Positions 20,057-29,088 are shown, numbered from the stretch's first letter. The stretch: 64,000 nt of DNA from Georgenia subflava (GCF_009193155.1 NZ_VUKD01000002.1:620001-684000), one strand, 5' to 3'. Notes: generated by a model from the letters alone, not told the origin. Translations and numbers: made by a program.

Positions 20057-21520
20057 TCACGGCCCCGTGACGTCCGGGCGTGCCGGGCCCTCCAGCGTCC
20101 GGGTCCGGGCCACCTCGGCGTACCAGCGAGCGCTGGCCTTCGGCGTGCGCTCCAGCGTGTCGTAGTCGACGCGGACGATGCCGAAGCGCTTGGCGTAGCC
20201 GAAGGCCCACTCGAAGTTGTCCAGCAACGACCACACGAAGTAGCCGCGCACGTCGGCGCCGGCCTGCACCGCGTCCAGCACGGCCGCGAGATGGGTCCTG
20301 ACGTAGTCGAGCCGCTCGTCGTCCTGCACGAAACCGGTGGAGTCGGGCTCGTCGTCGTACGCGGCACCGTTCTCCGTGACGTACAGGCTCGTCCCGGCCG
20401 GACCGGTGTACTCCTCCTGCAGGCGGGTCAGCAGGCGGTACAGACCGTCGGGCTGGACCTCCCAGTCCATCGCCGTGCGCGGCAGGCCCCGCGGGAGCGC
20501 GCGCACCTGCTCGCTGCCCACGTAGGGGCTGCGCAGCTGTCGGCCGCCCACGGGCGCCGCCGGTTCGCCGTCCGTACCGGGTCCGGCCACCGCCCCGCCG
20601 TTGTAGTAGTTGACCCCGAGAAAGTCGACGGGCGCCGCGACGGTCGCCAGGTCGCCGTCGCGGACGAGGTCGGCGGGCCAGTGCGCGGCCATGTCCTCGA
20701 GCACGTCGGCGGGGTAGGTCCCGCGGAAGATCGGGTCGAGGAAGATCCGGTTGAACGCGCCGTCGACCCGGCGCGCGGCGTCGACGTCCGCGGGGTCCGC
20801 GGGATCCGCCGGGTCCGCGACGGTGAAGTTGAGGGTGATCCCCAGCGCGGCGTCGGCGTCGCGCTCCCGGAGGGCCTCCACCGCCAGCCCGTGGCCGAGC
20901 AGGAGGTGGTGCGCCGCGGCGACGGCCTCCGTCGGCTCCGTCCGGCCGGGGGCGTGCTCGCCCGCCGCGTGGGCGAGGAAGGAGGAGCACCACGGCTCGT
21001 TGAGAGTGATCCAGCTCCGCACGCGGTCGCCGAGGGCCTCGTGCACCGCGACGGCGTACTCGGCGAAGCGGTAGGCGGTGTCCCGGTGGGTCCAGCCGCC
21101 CTTCTCCTGGAGCGCCTGCGGCAGGTCCCAGTGGTAGAGCGTCAGCCAGGGGTCGATGCCGTTCTCCAGGAGCTCGTCGACGAGGCGGGAGTAGAACGCG
21201 AGCCCCGCGGCGTTGGTGGGGCCGTCGTCGGGCCGCACCCGGGCCCAGGAGGTGGAGAAGCGGTAGGCGTCGAGGCCGAGCTCGGACATGAGGGCGACGT
21301 CCGTGCGGTAGCGGTGGTAGTGGTCGACGGCGACCGAGCCGTCGTCGCCGTTGAGCACCGCCCCGGGTTGCCGGCAGAAGGCGTCCCAGATGGAGTCGGT
21401 GCGCCCGTCGGTCCACGCGGCGCCCTCGATCTGGAACGCGGCGGTGGCAGCACCGACGAGGAAGCCCGGGGGCAGCACCCGGCTGGTGGTGGGCGTGGCG
21501 GTGGTCAGGTCGGTGGTCAT
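20057..21520 (-). CDS. bglC: GH1 beta-glucosidase
   Basis: A 487-residue cytoplasmic family 1 glycosidase that cuts beta-glucosides such as cellobiose. The acid/base is Glu175 in TLNEPW; the nucleophile is Glu383 in VTENGAAY. FLVGAATAAFQIEGAAW, YRFSTSWARV and WSLLDNFEWAFGYAKRFG are standard GH1 blocks. The ATG overlaps the permease stop (ATGA), so it is the fourth gene of the importer operon, as in Streptomyces cebEFG-bglC. No signal peptide, in line with hydrolysis after uptake. Confidence 0.93.
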   Translation of the reverse strand: MTTDLTTATPTTSRVLPPGFLVGAATAAFQIEGAAWTDGRTDSIWDAFCRQPGAVLNGDDGSVAVDHYHRYRTDVALMSELGLDAYRFSTSWARVRPDDGPTNAAGLAFYSRLVDELLENGIDPWLTLYHWDLPQALQEKGGWTHRDTAYRFAEYAVAVHEALGDRVRSWITLNEPWCSSFLAHAAGEHAPGRTEPTEAVAAAHHLLLGHGLAVEALRERDADAALGITLNFTVADPADPADPADVDAARRVDGAFNRIFLDPIFRGTYPADVLEDMAAHWPADLVRDGDLATVAAPVDFLGVNYYNGGAVAGPGTDGEPAAPVGGRQLRSPYVGSEQVRALPRGLPRTAMDWEVQPDGLYRLLTRLQEEYTGPAGTSLYVTENGAAYDDEPDSTGFVQDDERLDYVRTHLAAVLDAVQAGADVRGYFVWSLLDNFEWAFGYAKRFGIVRVDYDTLERTPKASARWYAEVARTRTLEGPARPDVTGP

Positions 21521-22428
21521 CCCTTGACGGCTCCTTGCATGATGCCGGACACGAGGTGCCGGCCGGCGACGACGAAGACGAGGATCAGCGGCAGCGTCGA
21601 GGCGAGGACGCCCGCCATGATGAGTGAGTAGTCCTTGAAGTAGGAGGCCTGCAGCAGCTGGATCGCCACGGGCAGGGTCGGGTTGGACGCTCCCAGGACC
21701 ACGAAGGGCCAGAAGAAGTTCGTCCACGACCCGACGAAGGTGAACAGCGCCAGCATCGCGGCGGCCGGGCGGGCCGCCGGGAGGGCGACGTGCCAGAAGG
21801 TGCGGATCATCGAGCAGCCGTCGACGCGGGCGGCCTCGATGAGCTCGTAGGGGAGCGCCTCCTGCAGGTACTGCGTCATCCAGAAGACGCCGAAGGCGGT
21901 GACCATGCCCGGCACGATCACCGCCTGGAGCTGGCCCACCCAGCCCAGCTCCGACATGACGATGAACAGCGGCACGATGCCGAGCTGGGTGGGCACCGCC
22001 ATGGTGGCGATGACGAAGACGAGCAGCGGTCCGCGGCCGCGGAAGCGCAGCTTGGCGATGGAGTAGCCCGCCAGGGTCGAGAACATCACCACCGACAGGG
22101 CCGTCACGGTCGAGACGATCAAGGAGTTGACGAGCGCGGGCCAGAACTTGATGTCCGACTCGACGACGCGACGCAGGTTCTCCAGCAGGTTGCCCTCGGG
22201 CAGGAGGCCGGGGACCGGGCTCTGGGCGATCGTCGCGGCGTCGGACGAGGCGAGCAGCACCGCGTAGTAGATCGGGTAGGCCGAGATGAGCAGGACCGCG
22301 GCGAGGATCGCGTAGGTGACCCAGCCGGGCCTGCGGTTCGCCGCACCGGTGCCCCGCCGCCGGGCGGCCGCCCGGGCGGCACCGGCGCCGGCAGTCTGCC
22401 GGATCATCGGGACGGAGGGGGCGCTCAT
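21517..22428 (-). CDS. Sugar ABC transporter permease, CebG-like (MalG type)
   Basis: A 303-residue permease with six predicted helices after a 35-residue basic, Ala-rich cytoplasmic lead. The EAA loop is ELIEAARVDGCSMIRTFWHVALP. It pairs with the preceding permease to form the channel of a CUT1 importer; the ATPase is not in the cluster, and in such systems a shared MsiK-type ATPase is usual. ATG overlaps the upstream stop by four bases and the stop overlaps the bglC start. The sugar is inferred from the neighbours. Confidence 0.9.
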   Translation of the reverse strand: MSAPSVPMIRQTAGAGAARAAARRRGTGAANRRPGWVTYAILAAVLLISAYPIYYAVLLASSDAATIAQSPVPGLLPEGNLLENLRRVVESDIKFWPALVNSLIVSTVTALSVVMFSTLAGYSIAKLRFRGRGPLLVFVIATMAVPTQLGIVPLFIVMSELGWVGQLQAVIVPGMVTAFGVFWMTQYLQEALPYELIEAARVDGCSMIRTFWHVALPAARPAAAMLALFTFVGSWTNFFWPFVVLGASNPTLPVAIQLLQASYFKDYSLIMAGVLASTLPLILVFVVAGRHLVSGIMQGAVKG

Positions 22429-23429
22429 CGCCTGCCTCGCTTCGGTGCGGAGCCGGTCGAGGCGATGCGGCGGGTGAGCGCGAAGTTGACCAGGCCGATG
22501 GCGATGATGATCAGGAAGAGGATCCAGGCGACGGCGGAGGCCCGGCCGAAGCTCTTCTGGGCCCCCCACCCGAGCTCGTAGAGGTACATGGTCACGGTCA
22601 TCCACTGCCGGTCGGCGCCGCCCATCCCGAGCTGGTCGAACATGCGCGGCTCGTCGAAGATCTGCAGGCCACCGATTGTCGAGGTGATCACCACGAAGAT
22701 GATGGTCGGACGCAGCATCGGCACGGTGACCGAGAAGAACCGGCGCAGCCGGCCGGCGCCGTCGATCACCGCGGCCTCGTACAGGTCGCGTGGGACCGCC
22801 TGCATCGCGGCGAGGAAGATCAGGACGTTGTAGCCGGTCCACCGGAAGTTGACCATCGTCGCGATCGCGACATGGCTGGCCAGGACGTCGGAGTGCCACC
22901 CGATCGGGTCGATCCCGACACCGCCGAGGAGGGCGTTGATCATCCCGGACTGGTCGGCGAACATCTTCGAGAAGATCAGCGAGACGGCCACCGGTGCGAC
23001 CACGTAGGGCAGCAGCACCCCCATGCGCCAGAACGTCTTGGCGCGGAGGTTGGCGTCCAGGACCGCGGCGATGGCGATCGCGGTGACGATCTGCGGCACC
23101 GAGGACAGCAGGAAGATGCTGAAGGTGTTGCGCAGCGCCGTCAGGAACCGGGGCTGCTGGACGACGTCGACGAAGTTCTGCAGCCCGACGAACGGACCCT
23201 GGCCGCCGATGAGGTGCCAGTCGTGCACCGAGACGTACGCCGTGTAGGCGATCGGGAAGAGTCCGGCGATCGCGAACACCACGAAGAACGGCGAGATGTA
23301 CAGGTACGGCGAGAGCCTGACGTCCCACCGGCCCACGCGCTGACGCATCGCGAGCCGTCGCACGCGACGCTCGGGCTCGGGAGGTGGTGGCGCGGCGGTG
23401 GGCGGTGCCGCGGAGGTGGTGGTGGCCAT
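22425..23429 (-). CDS. Sugar ABC transporter permease, CebF-like (MalF type)
   Basis: A 334-residue permease with six predicted helices. The first 35 residues are Pro/Ala-rich and cytoplasmic. The EAA loop is DLYEAAVIDGAGRLRRFFSVTVPML. Start ATG 23429 has GGAG at seven bases. It overlaps the next permease (ATGA) and follows the binding-protein gene by 77 bases. It contributes one half of the membrane channel of the proposed cellobiose importer. Confidence 0.9.
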   Translation of the reverse strand: MATTTSAAPPTAAPPPPEPERRVRRLAMRQRVGRWDVRLSPYLYISPFFVVFAIAGLFPIAYTAYVSVHDWHLIGGQGPFVGLQNFVDVVQQPRFLTALRNTFSIFLLSSVPQIVTAIAIAAVLDANLRAKTFWRMGVLLPYVVAPVAVSLIFSKMFADQSGMINALLGGVGIDPIGWHSDVLASHVAIATMVNFRWTGYNVLIFLAAMQAVPRDLYEAAVIDGAGRLRRFFSVTVPMLRPTIIFVVITSTIGGLQIFDEPRMFDQLGMGGADRQWMTVTMYLYELGWGAQKSFGRASAVAWILFLIIIAIGLVNFALTRRIASTGSAPKRGRR

Positions 23430-23506
23430 CGGTGCTCCTCGGACGGGGCGGGCTGGGGGCCGGACGGGGTGGGGCGGGCCCTGGGACACGCCCCACCCCG
23501 GGCAGG

Positions 23507-24820
23507 TCAGCCGAGGCCGAGCTCGCTGAAGGCGGTAACTGCCTTCTCCCAGGAGGAGGCGGCGTCGTCGCTGGCGTTGACGTCCACCCGGACGATCGCG
23601 TCGGAGACGGTCTGGTGGATGGCGAAGTAGTTCGCACCCTTGAACGGCGTCACGTCGACGGCGTCGGCACGGTTGGCGAGGATCTCGCCCGTGGGGGCGT
23701 CGTTGAAGAAGGTGTTCGTCTGACCGAGCAGCTCCTCGCTCGCCAGGGCCTTGACCTGGCTGGGGAAGGTGCCCTTGGACACGAACGCCTTGATCTGCTG
23801 CTCGGGCGCGGTCAGCCACTGCGCCAGGGCCTTCGCCTCCTCCGGGTGCTCGCCCTGCGTCGGGACGGTCAGGAACGACCCGCCCCAGTTGCCGCCGCCG
23901 CCGGGATAGACGTCGGCGACGTCCCAGCCCTCGACACCCGCGGCGTTGCCCTCGATCACGCCGAGCATCCAGCCCGGGGCGAGCATCGTGGCGAACCCGT
24001 CGTTCTGGAAGGCGTTGACCCAGTCCTCGCTCCACTGCTCGAGGTGCGCGGAGAGGTCGTCCTCGACCGAGGCCGTCACGACGGCCTCGTACAGGTCCTT
24101 GACCGCCGCGTTCTCGGCCAGCGCGACCGGGGTGCCGTCGGACTCCTCGTAGGCGTTCGGCAGCTGGTTGACCATGCCCTGGTAGGTGGCCTGCCCGGAG
24201 TCGAACCACGGGACGTCCGAGCTCTCGGCGAACTGGCGGCCCACCTCGAAGTAGGTGTCCCAGTCGCCCTCGAGCAGCGCGGCCACCTCCTCGCGGTCGG
24301 TGGGCAGGCCCGCCTCGGCGAAGAGGTCGCTGCGGTACGCCACGGCCACCGGCCCGACATCGGTGCCGTAACCGATGAGCTTGCCGTCCGGCGTGGTGGC
24401 CTGCTCGACCTTCCAGTCCAGCCACCGACCCTCGACCGCAGGGTCGGCCAGGTCGACGAACTGGTCGGGGTACTGCATGAGCTCGGGCAACCAATCGACC
24501 TCGATCGCCTCGATGTCCGCGAGGCCGGAGCCGGCGGCAAGCCGGGTGTTCATGTTGTCGCGGGCTTCGTTGGAGGTGGCGGCCTTCTTGTGCTCGACGA
24601 CGATGCCGGGGTTGGCGTCCATGTACTCCTCGATGAGCTCCTCGTAGCCGAACTCGTTGAACGTCGCCACGGTGAGCGTGATCTCCTCCGCGGCGGCGCT
24701 GCCGTCTGCCCCGCCGGGCCCCGCGTCGGACTCGTCCCCGCCGGCGCCACCACAACCGGTGGCGAGGAGCGCGAGGGCCGCCATGCCCGCCGCTGCCTGG
24801 GTGAACCTCTTGGTCTGCAC
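23507..24820 (-). CDS. Sugar ABC transporter binding lipoprotein, CebE-like
   Basis: A 437-residue family 1 solute-binding lipoprotein. The signal peptide ends in LLATGC, so Cys23 is the lipidation site; an acidic Gly/Ser linker follows, then the bilobed domain. The GTG at 24820 has GGAG about eight bases upstream. It is the first gene of the operon and the one just downstream of the two operators at 24896-24943. Order (binding protein, two permeases, GH1 enzyme) matches Streptomyces cebEFG-bglC, so cellobiose or cellotriose is the most likely ligand. Sequence alone cannot exclude another beta-glucoside. Confidence 0.9.
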   Translation of the reverse strand: MQTKRFTQAAAGMAALALLATGCGGAGGDESDAGPGGADGSAAAEEITLTVATFNEFGYEELIEEYMDANPGIVVEHKKAATSNEARDNMNTRLAAGSGLADIEAIEVDWLPELMQYPDQFVDLADPAVEGRWLDWKVEQATTPDGKLIGYGTDVGPVAVAYRSDLFAEAGLPTDREEVAALLEGDWDTYFEVGRQFAESSDVPWFDSGQATYQGMVNQLPNAYEESDGTPVALAENAAVKDLYEAVVTASVEDDLSAHLEQWSEDWVNAFQNDGFATMLAPGWMLGVIEGNAAGVEGWDVADVYPGGGGNWGGSFLTVPTQGEHPEEAKALAQWLTAPEQQIKAFVSKGTFPSQVKALASEELLGQTNTFFNDAPTGEILANRADAVDVTPFKGANYFAIHQTVSDAIVRVDVNASDDAASSWEKAVTAFSELGLG

Positions 24821-25020
24821 GATGACTCCTTCGTCCACGGCGCTACCGCCGCCGGCTTGTGCGCGTCCGCCGGACCGGGCGGTCCGCCGTTCGCGTGGGA
24901 GCGCTCTCACGAACAGGTGGAGCAGAGCGTGGGAGCGCTCTCACGGGATGCGGATATGGTGGCGCGCCGGGACGGGGGCGTCAAGGGCCGGTGATGCCAC
25001 CCGAGGTCACGGTTCGATCT

Positions 25021-25110
25021 CGGCATCGGCATCGGCATCGGCATCGGCATCGGCATCGGCATCGGCATCGGCGGCATCGGCGTCGGCGTCAGGGCCGGCG
25101 TCGGCGTCGG
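25021..25110. repeat. Hexanucleotide (CGGCAT) microsatellite
   Basis: Eight perfect CGGCAT units (25021-25068) are followed by degenerate CGG/CGT units to about 25110. The repeat is in no recognised gene. Read in frame with the downstream ATP-grasp gene it would encode Ser-Ala repeats, but a promoter lies between the two. Confidence 0.85.
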
Positions 25111-25246
25111 GGGCGCGTGGGCAGTGCAGGAGGTTCGTGGGCGACGAACTCCCCGCCGGCCACGGTCAGCAGGGCGGAAGGTCGATGGCGCCCCGGGCGG
25201 GACGTGCGGGCGTGGGCGCTGGGCACGAGTCGTGGGGCCACCACGG

Positions 25247-25259
25247 TAGGTTGACCCCT
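25247..25259 (+). promoter_or_regulatory. -10 element for the leaderless ATP-grasp gene
   Basis: TAGGTT at 25247-25252 is followed by seven bases and GTG 25260, with no SD. Confidence 0.5.
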
Positions 25260-26174
25260 GTGTCGAAGCCGATCGTGACCCTGGCGACCTGCGCGGCGCT
25301 GCCGCAGCTCGCCGAGGATGATGCCCCCCTGCCCGACGCGCTGGCCGCCCGTGGGATCGAGCCACGCATCGCCGTCTGGGACGACCCGGACGTCGACTGG
25401 TCCGCCGCCGGTGTGGTGGTGATGCGGTCCGTCAACGACTACGCCACCCGCCGTGACGAGTTCGTCCGCTGGGCCGAGTCCGTGCCCCGGCTGGTCAACC
25501 ACGCCGACGTGGTCCGGTGGAACACCGACAAGCACTACATGATCGAGCTCGAGAAGCGCGGCATGCCCACGATCCCCACGGTGTGGCTCGAGCCGGAGCG
25601 CAACCTGTCCAAGCACCAGGTGCACACCCGGTTCCCGGCGAGCGGCGACTTCGTGGTCAAGCCCGCCGTGTCGTCCGGCTCGCACGACACCGGGCGCTAC
25701 ACGGCCGTGGACGCGAAGTCCCGTCAGGAGGCGATCGGTCACGCCATGGACCTCTTGGCCGAGGGGCGCTCCGTCATGGTCCAGCGCTACCTCGAGTCGG
25801 TGGATCAGCGCGGCGAGACCGCGCTGATCTTCATGAACGGGCTCGTCTCGCACGCCGTCGAGAAGGACGCGATGCTCCACGGGCCGTTCCGCCGGCACTC
25901 GGACGCGCCCGCGGAGGTTGCCCACGCCCGGGAGGCCACCGACGCCGAGTGGCGGCTCGGGGAGGAGGCCCGCGTCGCGATCCACTCCCTCATCAAGGAG
26001 CGCATGGGTCGCGACGAGCAGCTCACCTACTGCCGCATCGACGTCGTCGAGGGCGAGGACGGCGGCGTGCGCGTCATGGAGGTCTCCCTCGTGGACTCCT
26101 CGCTGTACCTCTCGACCACCCCGGGAGCGGTGGACAACTTCGCCGACGCGATCGCGGTGCGCGCCTTCTGGTGA
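25260..26174 (+). CDS. ATP-grasp domain ligase
   Basis: A 304-residue ATP-grasp protein, of the group that joins a carboxylate to an amine or thiol through an acyl phosphate. Visible marks: KHYMIELEKRGMPTIPTVWL, DFVVKPAVSSGSHDTGRY (ATP-lysine and glycine loop), MVQRYLESVDQRGETALIFMNG, and the C-terminal metal-binding YCRIDVVEGEDGGVRVMEVS. It resembles RimK/glutathione-synthetase-like proteins but lacks neighbours that would show the substrate. The GTG at 25260 fits the leaderless promoter. A strong terminator follows, so it is a single-gene transcript. Confidence 0.85.
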   Translation: MSKPIVTLATCAALPQLAEDDAPLPDALAARGIEPRIAVWDDPDVDWSAAGVVVMRSVNDYATRRDEFVRWAESVPRLVNHADVVRWNTDKHYMIELEKRGMPTIPTVWLEPERNLSKHQVHTRFPASGDFVVKPAVSSGSHDTGRYTAVDAKSRQEAIGHAMDLLAEGRSVMVQRYLESVDQRGETALIFMNGLVSHAVEKDAMLHGPFRRHSDAPAEVAHAREATDAEWRLGEEARVAIHSLIKERMGRDEQLTYCRIDVVEGEDGGVRVMEVSLVDSSLYLSTTPGAVDNFADAIAVRAFW

Positions 26175-26188
26175 CAGCCGCGGGGACA

Positions 26189-26222
26189 AGAACGGCCGGC
26201 TCCCGAGGGGGCCGGCCGTTCT
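26189..26222 (+). terminator. Hairpin terminator after the ATP-grasp gene
   Basis: Perfect 12-bp arms (AGAACGGCCGGC at 26189-26200 and its complement at 26211-26222) with a 10-base loop, 14 bases after the stop. It also lies downstream of tRNA-His on the other strand and may serve both. Confidence 0.8.
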
Positions 26223-26239
26223 CGTCTGCCTGGAGGCTC

Positions 26240-26316
26240 TGGGGTGAGTGACGGGACTTGAACCCGCGACATCCGCGACCACAACGCGGCGCTCTACCAG
26301 CTGAGCTACACCCACC
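26240..26316 (-). tRNA. tRNA-His(GTG)
   Basis: Cloverleaf with the extra 5' G (-1) opposite discriminator C, as expected for histidine tRNA. Acceptor GTGGGTG/CACTCAC; anticodon stem CCGCG/CGCGG with loop TTGTGGT, giving anticodon GTG; T arm with GGTTCAAGTCC. Here CCA is encoded (26240-26242). Confidence 0.95.
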
Positions 26317-26420
26317 ATCGCTGCCGCCGCGAAGCCGCGGCAACAGTGGACGAGCATAGCCGATCACCGACCCCGCCCAGAAACCTGTCCGGCGTGGTGT
26401 GGATCACGCCCTGCGCGTCG

Positions 26421-27119
26421 TCAGGCGCGCTCGGGCGCACCTTGGGCGGCCGGGTCGTCCGCCTGCGCGGACACCTGGGCCAGCGCCTCCAGGGCATCCG
26501 CGGACGGCGCGGCAGCCACCTCGGCAGCCGCCTTCTTGGCGGCGTCGGAGTCCGGTCCGTCGCCTGCCGGGAAGAGGACGGTGCGGTAGTAGCGCAGCTC
26601 GTCGATCGACTCCAGGATGTCGGCCAGCGCCCGGTGGCCGCCCTGCTTCGCCGGCGAGTTGAAGTACGCCCGCGGGTACCACCGGCGGGCCAGCTCCTTG
26701 ATCGAGGAGACGTCGATGATCCGGTAGTGCAGGTGATCGACCAGCTCGGGCATGTCGCGAGCGAGGAACGTGCGGTCGGTACCCACCGAGTTGCCGGCGA
26801 GCGGCGCCTTGCGCGGATCCGGCACCCACTGGCGGACGTAGGCCAGCACCTTCTCCTGGGCGTCGGCCATCGTGAGCCCGGCATCGAGCTCCTCGAGCAG
26901 GCCCGAGGTGGTGTGCATGGTGCGCACGACCTCGTTCATCTGCTCGACGCTGCCCGGCGTCGGTGCGATGACGAGGTCCAGGCCCGGATCGAGCGGGCGG
27001 AGCTCGGAATCGGTCACGACGACGGCGACCTCGATCAGGGCGTCCCTGCCGAGGTCCAGCCCGGTCATCTCGCAGTCGATCCAGACGATCGGGTCCTTGG
27101 GTGCTGTGCTTCGGCTCAC
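26421..27119 (-). CDS. orn: Oligoribonuclease
   Basis: A 232-residue 3'-5' exoribonuclease of the DEDDh family that degrades 2-5-base RNAs and linear pGpG. The acidic active site is seen in WIDCEMTGLDL (Asp15, Glu17), in GNSVGTDRTFLARDMPEL, and in the HRALADI motif; KQGGHRALADI carries the catalytic His. The last about 45 residues are an Ala/acidic tail beyond the normal length of about 185, as in several Actinobacteria. The GTG at 27119 is chosen because TACTCT lies exactly six bases upstream; a GTG two codons earlier is less likely. Confidence 0.95.
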   Translation of the reverse strand: MSRSTAPKDPIVWIDCEMTGLDLGRDALIEVAVVVTDSELRPLDPGLDLVIAPTPGSVEQMNEVVRTMHTTSGLLEELDAGLTMADAQEKVLAYVRQWVPDPRKAPLAGNSVGTDRTFLARDMPELVDHLHYRIIDVSSIKELARRWYPRAYFNSPAKQGGHRALADILESIDELRYYRTVLFPAGDGPDSDAAKKAAAEVAAAPSADALEALAQVSAQADDPAAQGAPERA

Positions 27120-27131
27120 CCGCACAGAGTA
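27120..27131 (-). promoter_or_regulatory. -10 element for leaderless orn
   Basis: On the minus strand TACTCT (27131 to 27126) is followed by six bases and GTG 27119. There is no SD. The layout is the same as for pncB. Confidence 0.5.
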
Positions 27132-27327
27132 CGTGCGTCACAGACACGCCCGCAGACTCCTCCCCGTCCGAGCATGAGCACAGCGAGCAGCACCTCGGTG
27201 ACATCGCTGCCTCGAGCGCTGCCACGGGTGACGTTCCCGTGCGGCATACTGGGCGGCGGGCCCGGGGCAGCGGTCGCTGGGCGGTTGCGGAGCTCATCGA
27301 CTCCGTCCCCACCGGATGCCCACCCTT

Positions 27328-27400
27328 GCCTCCGTAGCTCAGTGGATAGAGCAGGTCACTTCTAATGACAAGGTCGCAGGTTCGAGTCCTGCCGGGGGCG
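27328..27400 (+). tRNA. tRNA-Arg(TCT)
   Basis: A 73-base cloverleaf. Acceptor GCCTCCG/CGGGGGC, D arm GCTC...GAGC, anticodon loop CTTCTAA giving anticodon TCT, T arm GCAGG-TTCGAGT-CCTGC, discriminator G. No CCA is encoded. Confidence 0.95.
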
Positions 27401-27483
27401 CGCAGATCGGAGTCGGTCGACGGTGGTCGAGCGGCCACGGACAGCCTCCCCGCTTCAGGCCGTTGTCCGGCCACAATGGACGG

Positions 27484-29088
27484 GTGACCACGCCCAGCCC
27501 CATCGACCTCAGCGAGGCCGACTCGCCGCGACACCCGCGGCTGGAGGTCATCACCGACCTGCAGACAGAGGTCTCGAAGGTCGCCTTCCCCCTGGACCTG
27601 CCCGACGCGCCCGAGCTGCGCGAGCTGCGGGAACGGGTGCTCACCCAGCTCGGCGCCCGGCTGCTGCCCCGCCTGCGCCGGGCCGACGCGCCGGCAGTCG
27701 TCGTCCTCGGCGGTTCCTCCGGCGTCGGCAAGTCCACCCTGCTCAACTCCCTCCTCGGGGAGGAGGTCAGCGACGCCGGGGTGCTGCGCCCGACCACCCG
27801 CCGCGCCGTCGTCGCCGTTCACCCCGACGACGCCGCCTCCCTCGTCGGGCAGCCGCTCGCCGACCTCGCCGACGTGCGCACCCACCCGGCCGTGCCTGCC
27901 GGTCTCGCACTGCTGGACGCTCCCGACCTGAACTCCGTCCACGCGGACAACCGCTCGCTCGCGGCACAGCTGCTCGAGACCGCGGACCTGTGGGTCTTCG
28001 TCACGACCGCCGCGCGCTACGGCGACGCGCTGCCGTGGCGGCTGCTGACCGAGGCGAACGCCCGGGGCATCAGCACCGCGGTCGTCCTCAACCGGGTGCC
28101 GGCCCGGGTTCTCGGGCCGGTGCGCAAGGACCTCCTCTCCCGCCTGGACGGGCTCGGTCTCGGTGAGGCGCCGCTGTTCCTCGTCCCTGACGCCGGACCG
28201 CACGAGGGGACGCTGCCGGGCGACCTGGTGACCGAGCTGGACGCGTGGCTCGACCTCGTCGCCGACCGGCACCGAGCCGCCGGTGTGGTGCGCCGGACCA
28301 CGCGGGGTGTCTGGGCGGCGCTGCGCGAGCAGCTGCTCGTGCTCGCCGCCGGCGCCGACGACCAGGCCGAGGCCGCGGCGGCGCTGCGCGACCTCGCCGT
28401 CGCCGCGGCCGGCGTCCCCGCCGAGGCGGTGCGGACCGCCCTGAGCGAGGGACGGGCCGGGCTCGGCGCGCCGACCACCGTCTGGCTCTCGCTCGCCTCG
28501 ACCGGTGGCCCGCTCGCCCGGCTCGCCCACGACGGCGCCCCGGCGCGCGGCGGGTGGCGGGGCCGCCGCCTGGCGGCCAGAGAGGAGGCCGCCGCGCAGC
28601 TGGCCGACGAGGTCGCGGCCGCGCTCCAGATGGTCCTGGCGTCGGCGGTCCGCGCCGCCGACACGGCACTGCGACAGGCGTGGCGGGCGCCCGAGCTCGG
28701 CGCGGGCGATCTGCTCGCACGGACGGGCGCGACGGCCGAGCGCAGCGACCCGGCAGCCCGCGCCGAGGACGCGGTCCGTGCGTGGGCCGAGCAGGTCCGG
28801 AAGGACACCGCAGCAGACGCCACCCGATCGACCGAGGCCCTCGACGCCGCCGGGCTCGCCGCGCTCGTGCAGGCCGGTGCCGCCGGGGTGAGCGGCGCGT
28901 CCGACGCCGCACGCCGGCTGCTCGGTGACGCCACCGCCGTCGAGCGGGCCCGGACCGACCTGCTCGACCGCGCCGAGGACGCCGTGCGCGGCGCCGTCGA
29001 GCCGTACCTGGACGCGCTGGACGCCTTGGGCCCAGCCGGAGGCACCGGGCTGCGTCTGCGCGCGTCCGAGCTGAGGGAGCACGCATGA
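27484..29088 (+). CDS. Dynamin-like GTPase (first of a pair)
   Basis: A 534-residue P-loop GTPase. The P-loop is GGSSGVGKSTLLNSL (about residues 77-92), followed by LRPTTRRAV (switch-like), LLDAPDLNS in place of the DxxG motif, and VVLNRVP, an N-K-x-D-like site lacking the usual Lys-Asp. The C-terminal half is Ala/Glu-rich and helical, probably coiled coil. The GTG at 27484 is preceded by CACAAT at six bases. Its stop overlaps the next ATG (ATGA). Such pairs may act at the membrane or cell envelope in Actinobacteria; the role here is unknown. Confidence 0.8.
   Translation: MTTPSPIDLSEADSPRHPRLEVITDLQTEVSKVAFPLDLPDAPELRELRERVLTQLGARLLPRLRRADAPAVVVLGGSSGVGKSTLLNSLLGEEVSDAGVLRPTTRRAVVAVHPDDAASLVGQPLADLADVRTHPAVPAGLALLDAPDLNSVHADNRSLAAQLLETADLWVFVTTAARYGDALPWRLLTEANARGISTAVVLNRVPARVLGPVRKDLLSRLDGLGLGEAPLFLVPDAGPHEGTLPGDLVTELDAWLDLVADRHRAAGVVRRTTRGVWAALREQLLVLAAGADDQAEAAAALRDLAVAAAGVPAEAVRTALSEGRAGLGAPTTVWLSLASTGGPLARLAHDGAPARGGWRGRRLAAREEAAAQLADEVAAALQMVLASAVRAADTALRQAWRAPELGAGDLLARTGATAERSDPAARAEDAVRAWAEQVRKDTAADATRSTEALDAAGLAALVQAGAAGVSGASDAARRLLGDATAVERARTDLLDRAEDAVRGAVEPYLDALDALGPAGGTGLRLRASELREHA

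Larger units (their letters stand above)
24821..25259. promoter_or_regulatory. Divergent control region: two CebR-like operators and a hexamer repeat
   Basis: This 439-base gap holds no gene. Two copies of TGGGAGCGCTCTCA lie at 24896-24909 and 24930-24943, 34 bp apart. They match the CebR consensus (TGGGAGCGCTCCCA) except at one position, and lie 76-123 bases before the binding-protein start. To the right are the (CGGCAT) repeats (25021-25110) and then the promoter of the ATP-grasp gene. The 34-bp spacing is close to three helical turns, so both sites would face the same side of the DNA. Confidence 0.85.

Noticed and set aside
24657-25259. N-terminal extension of the ATP-grasp gene through the Ser-Ala repeat
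   Set aside because: The frame is open, but it would run across the divergent operators and the start of the binding-protein gene. A good promoter sits just before GTG 25260, and the family begins there.
24821-25259. Insertion sequence or integron remnant near the repeat
   Set aside because: No transposase or integrase fragment, target duplication or terminal inverted repeat was found here or elsewhere in the window.
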